64,000 nucleotides of DNA from Penelope pileata (taxonomy: Eukaryota; Chordata; Aves; Galliformes; Cracidae). This document shows, one piece after another, positions 63,067-64,000 of the stretch. The stretch's first letter is position 1. Each line of letters starts with the position of its first letter. Position numbers and translations under genes: made by a program. A model generated the notes under the pieces. It searched no databases. It saw only the letters and a list, made by a program, of their open reading frames with translations, and was not told the origin of the DNA. The stretch is from the NCBI GenBank assembly GCA_013396635.1, contig WBMW01005083.1, positions 46,786 to 110,785 of the forward strand. Direction: 5' to 3'.

Positions 63067-63154
63067 CAAGTGTAACTATGCCTGAGCTAATACATTTTAA
63101 GCAGTGATTTTCTAACAGTATTGCTAACTGCCAATGAACTGTGCTTTCCTTTCT

Positions 63155-63177
63155 TGTGTGTGTGTTTGTGTGTGTGT
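63155..63177. repeat. (TG)n microsatellite, interrupted
   Basis: About ten TG units with one TTTG interruption. Confidence 0.85.
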
Positions 63178-64000
63178 CTTTTAACCAAACATGGCGTAGA
63201 AAATAGTAAAATAATTTTATCATTCTTATTTTTTTTTCCTTCCCTGTGTAGTCTGAGTTAATACATTGAATCAAACTAAATTTAAAAAACAAAAAAAAAA
63301 GGAAAGTATGTATACTGGTGAACTAAAATAAGATTGTGAGTGGCAGATGTGCAAATTGGTGTCATACCTCTTGGAAACAAATTCAGTGGACTTAAATTCT
63401 GTGATTGGTAGGGAGATCACAGAGTTTCTAAGATATTAATTCATACATCAGATGTTTTAACAATGTCTGAAGGAAGGCAGAAGTTAGTGATCTGGGGGGA
63501 AAACATACCTTTTCTTATTTCATTTTGCAGTTTCTTAGGCCAACATGCAACAGATTCAGAGGGAAAAAAAAAACCCTAACCTTTTACCTCCATGTAAATA
63601 AAGTTGTCCTTTAGTGTTGTAAAGACATTTTTAGAGTGGAATTTCTGCCCCTTAATTTGAAAAAACAAATTCACCAAAAAATCTATCATTATCTATTACT
63701 TCATATAATGAGTAATGTTTCTATTACAAGCCTAGATCTAGAAGGCAGAAACAGTATCCCATGCCATGCCCCAAAGTTATGATATGTTTCAGAAGCTATT
63801 CATACTCCCTAGAAATGATCTGATAGTCAGATTTTCTGGGTTTATGCCACACAATTTAATCTAGATCTTTTATTTTTATTTTATTCAGGTACACAGGTGT
63901 TTTGTTCTCTCTCAAACAGACATTGACTCCAGGCCAAGTGAAGTATGGTCATATTTCCAGTGTTTCGGTTCACATCTGTCCTGATGATAATTTCCCACAA
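63178..64000. other. No gene recognised, to the window edge
   Basis: AT-rich DNA with a short A10 run near 63,291-63,300. No frame or repeat family was recognised. Confidence 0.5.

Noticed and set aside
1..64000. Numerous open frames of 60-134 codons on both strands
   Set aside because: Apart from those overlapping the CR1 and mariner copies, none shows a recognisable domain, consistent codon use or neighbouring splice signals that would link it to others. Frames of this length arise by chance in 64 kb read in six frames.
1..64000. tRNA, rRNA, snRNA genes or CRISPR-like arrays
   Set aside because: I looked for TTCGA-type T-loop boxes in a tRNA context, conserved snRNA starts and regularly spaced direct repeats and found none. 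Small RNA hairpins cannot be excluded without folding software.

Overview
The window reads as a gene-poor stretch of nuclear DNA from a bird, most likely a galliform such as chicken. This rests on the repeats. There are many 5'-truncated CR1 retrotransposon copies with the CR1-type 3' end (repeats of ATTCTRTG). There is a mariner transposon resembling the galliform Galluhop/Mariner1_GG type, and there are solo LTRs of a kind common in bird genomes. The family names come from memory, because no search could be run. The background is A+T-rich and CpG-poor, with poly-A/T runs and short microsatellites. I found no complete protein-coding gene, tRNA, rRNA or CRISPR array. Every recognisable protein similarity belongs to a transposon, and every such frame is broken or truncated. 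The DNA is therefore intergenic or lies inside a very long intron; the sequence alone cannot decide which.

Layout. 1-16.8 kb: unique-looking AT-rich DNA with simple repeats only. 16.8-21.1 kb: two CR1 3' ends and a small minisatellite. 23.4-23.9 kb: a minus-strand CR1 fragment fused to a mariner terminus. 25.6-27.5 kb: a mariner transposon on the minus strand, split by a plus-strand CR1. 29.6-29.7 kb: an old CR1 end. 29.7-40.2 kb: unique-looking DNA. 40.2-40.7 kb: a minus-strand LTR-like element. 45.0-45.4 kb: a CR1 end. 50.2-50.75 kb: an internally deleted mariner (MITE-like) with both ends and TA flanks. 52.7-53.0 and 58.4 kb: CR1 ends on opposite strands. 56.5-57.1 and 62.5-63.1 kb: two related solo LTRs in the same orientation, the second with a perfect 5-bp target duplication (CATGC).

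The elements do not act together as a pathway; they record successive insertions. The mariner must predate the CR1 inserted into it. The deleted mariner at 50.2 kb keeps the terminal sequences of the longer copy but lacks the catalytic core. The later solo LTR still has a CpG cluster. The items most worth following up are the nested and chimeric transposons, the CpG-rich LTR, a homeodomain-type inverted repeat at 31.2 kb, and a few splice-site-bounded exon candidates that need RNA or conservation data. I saw no evidence of a new multi-gene system.
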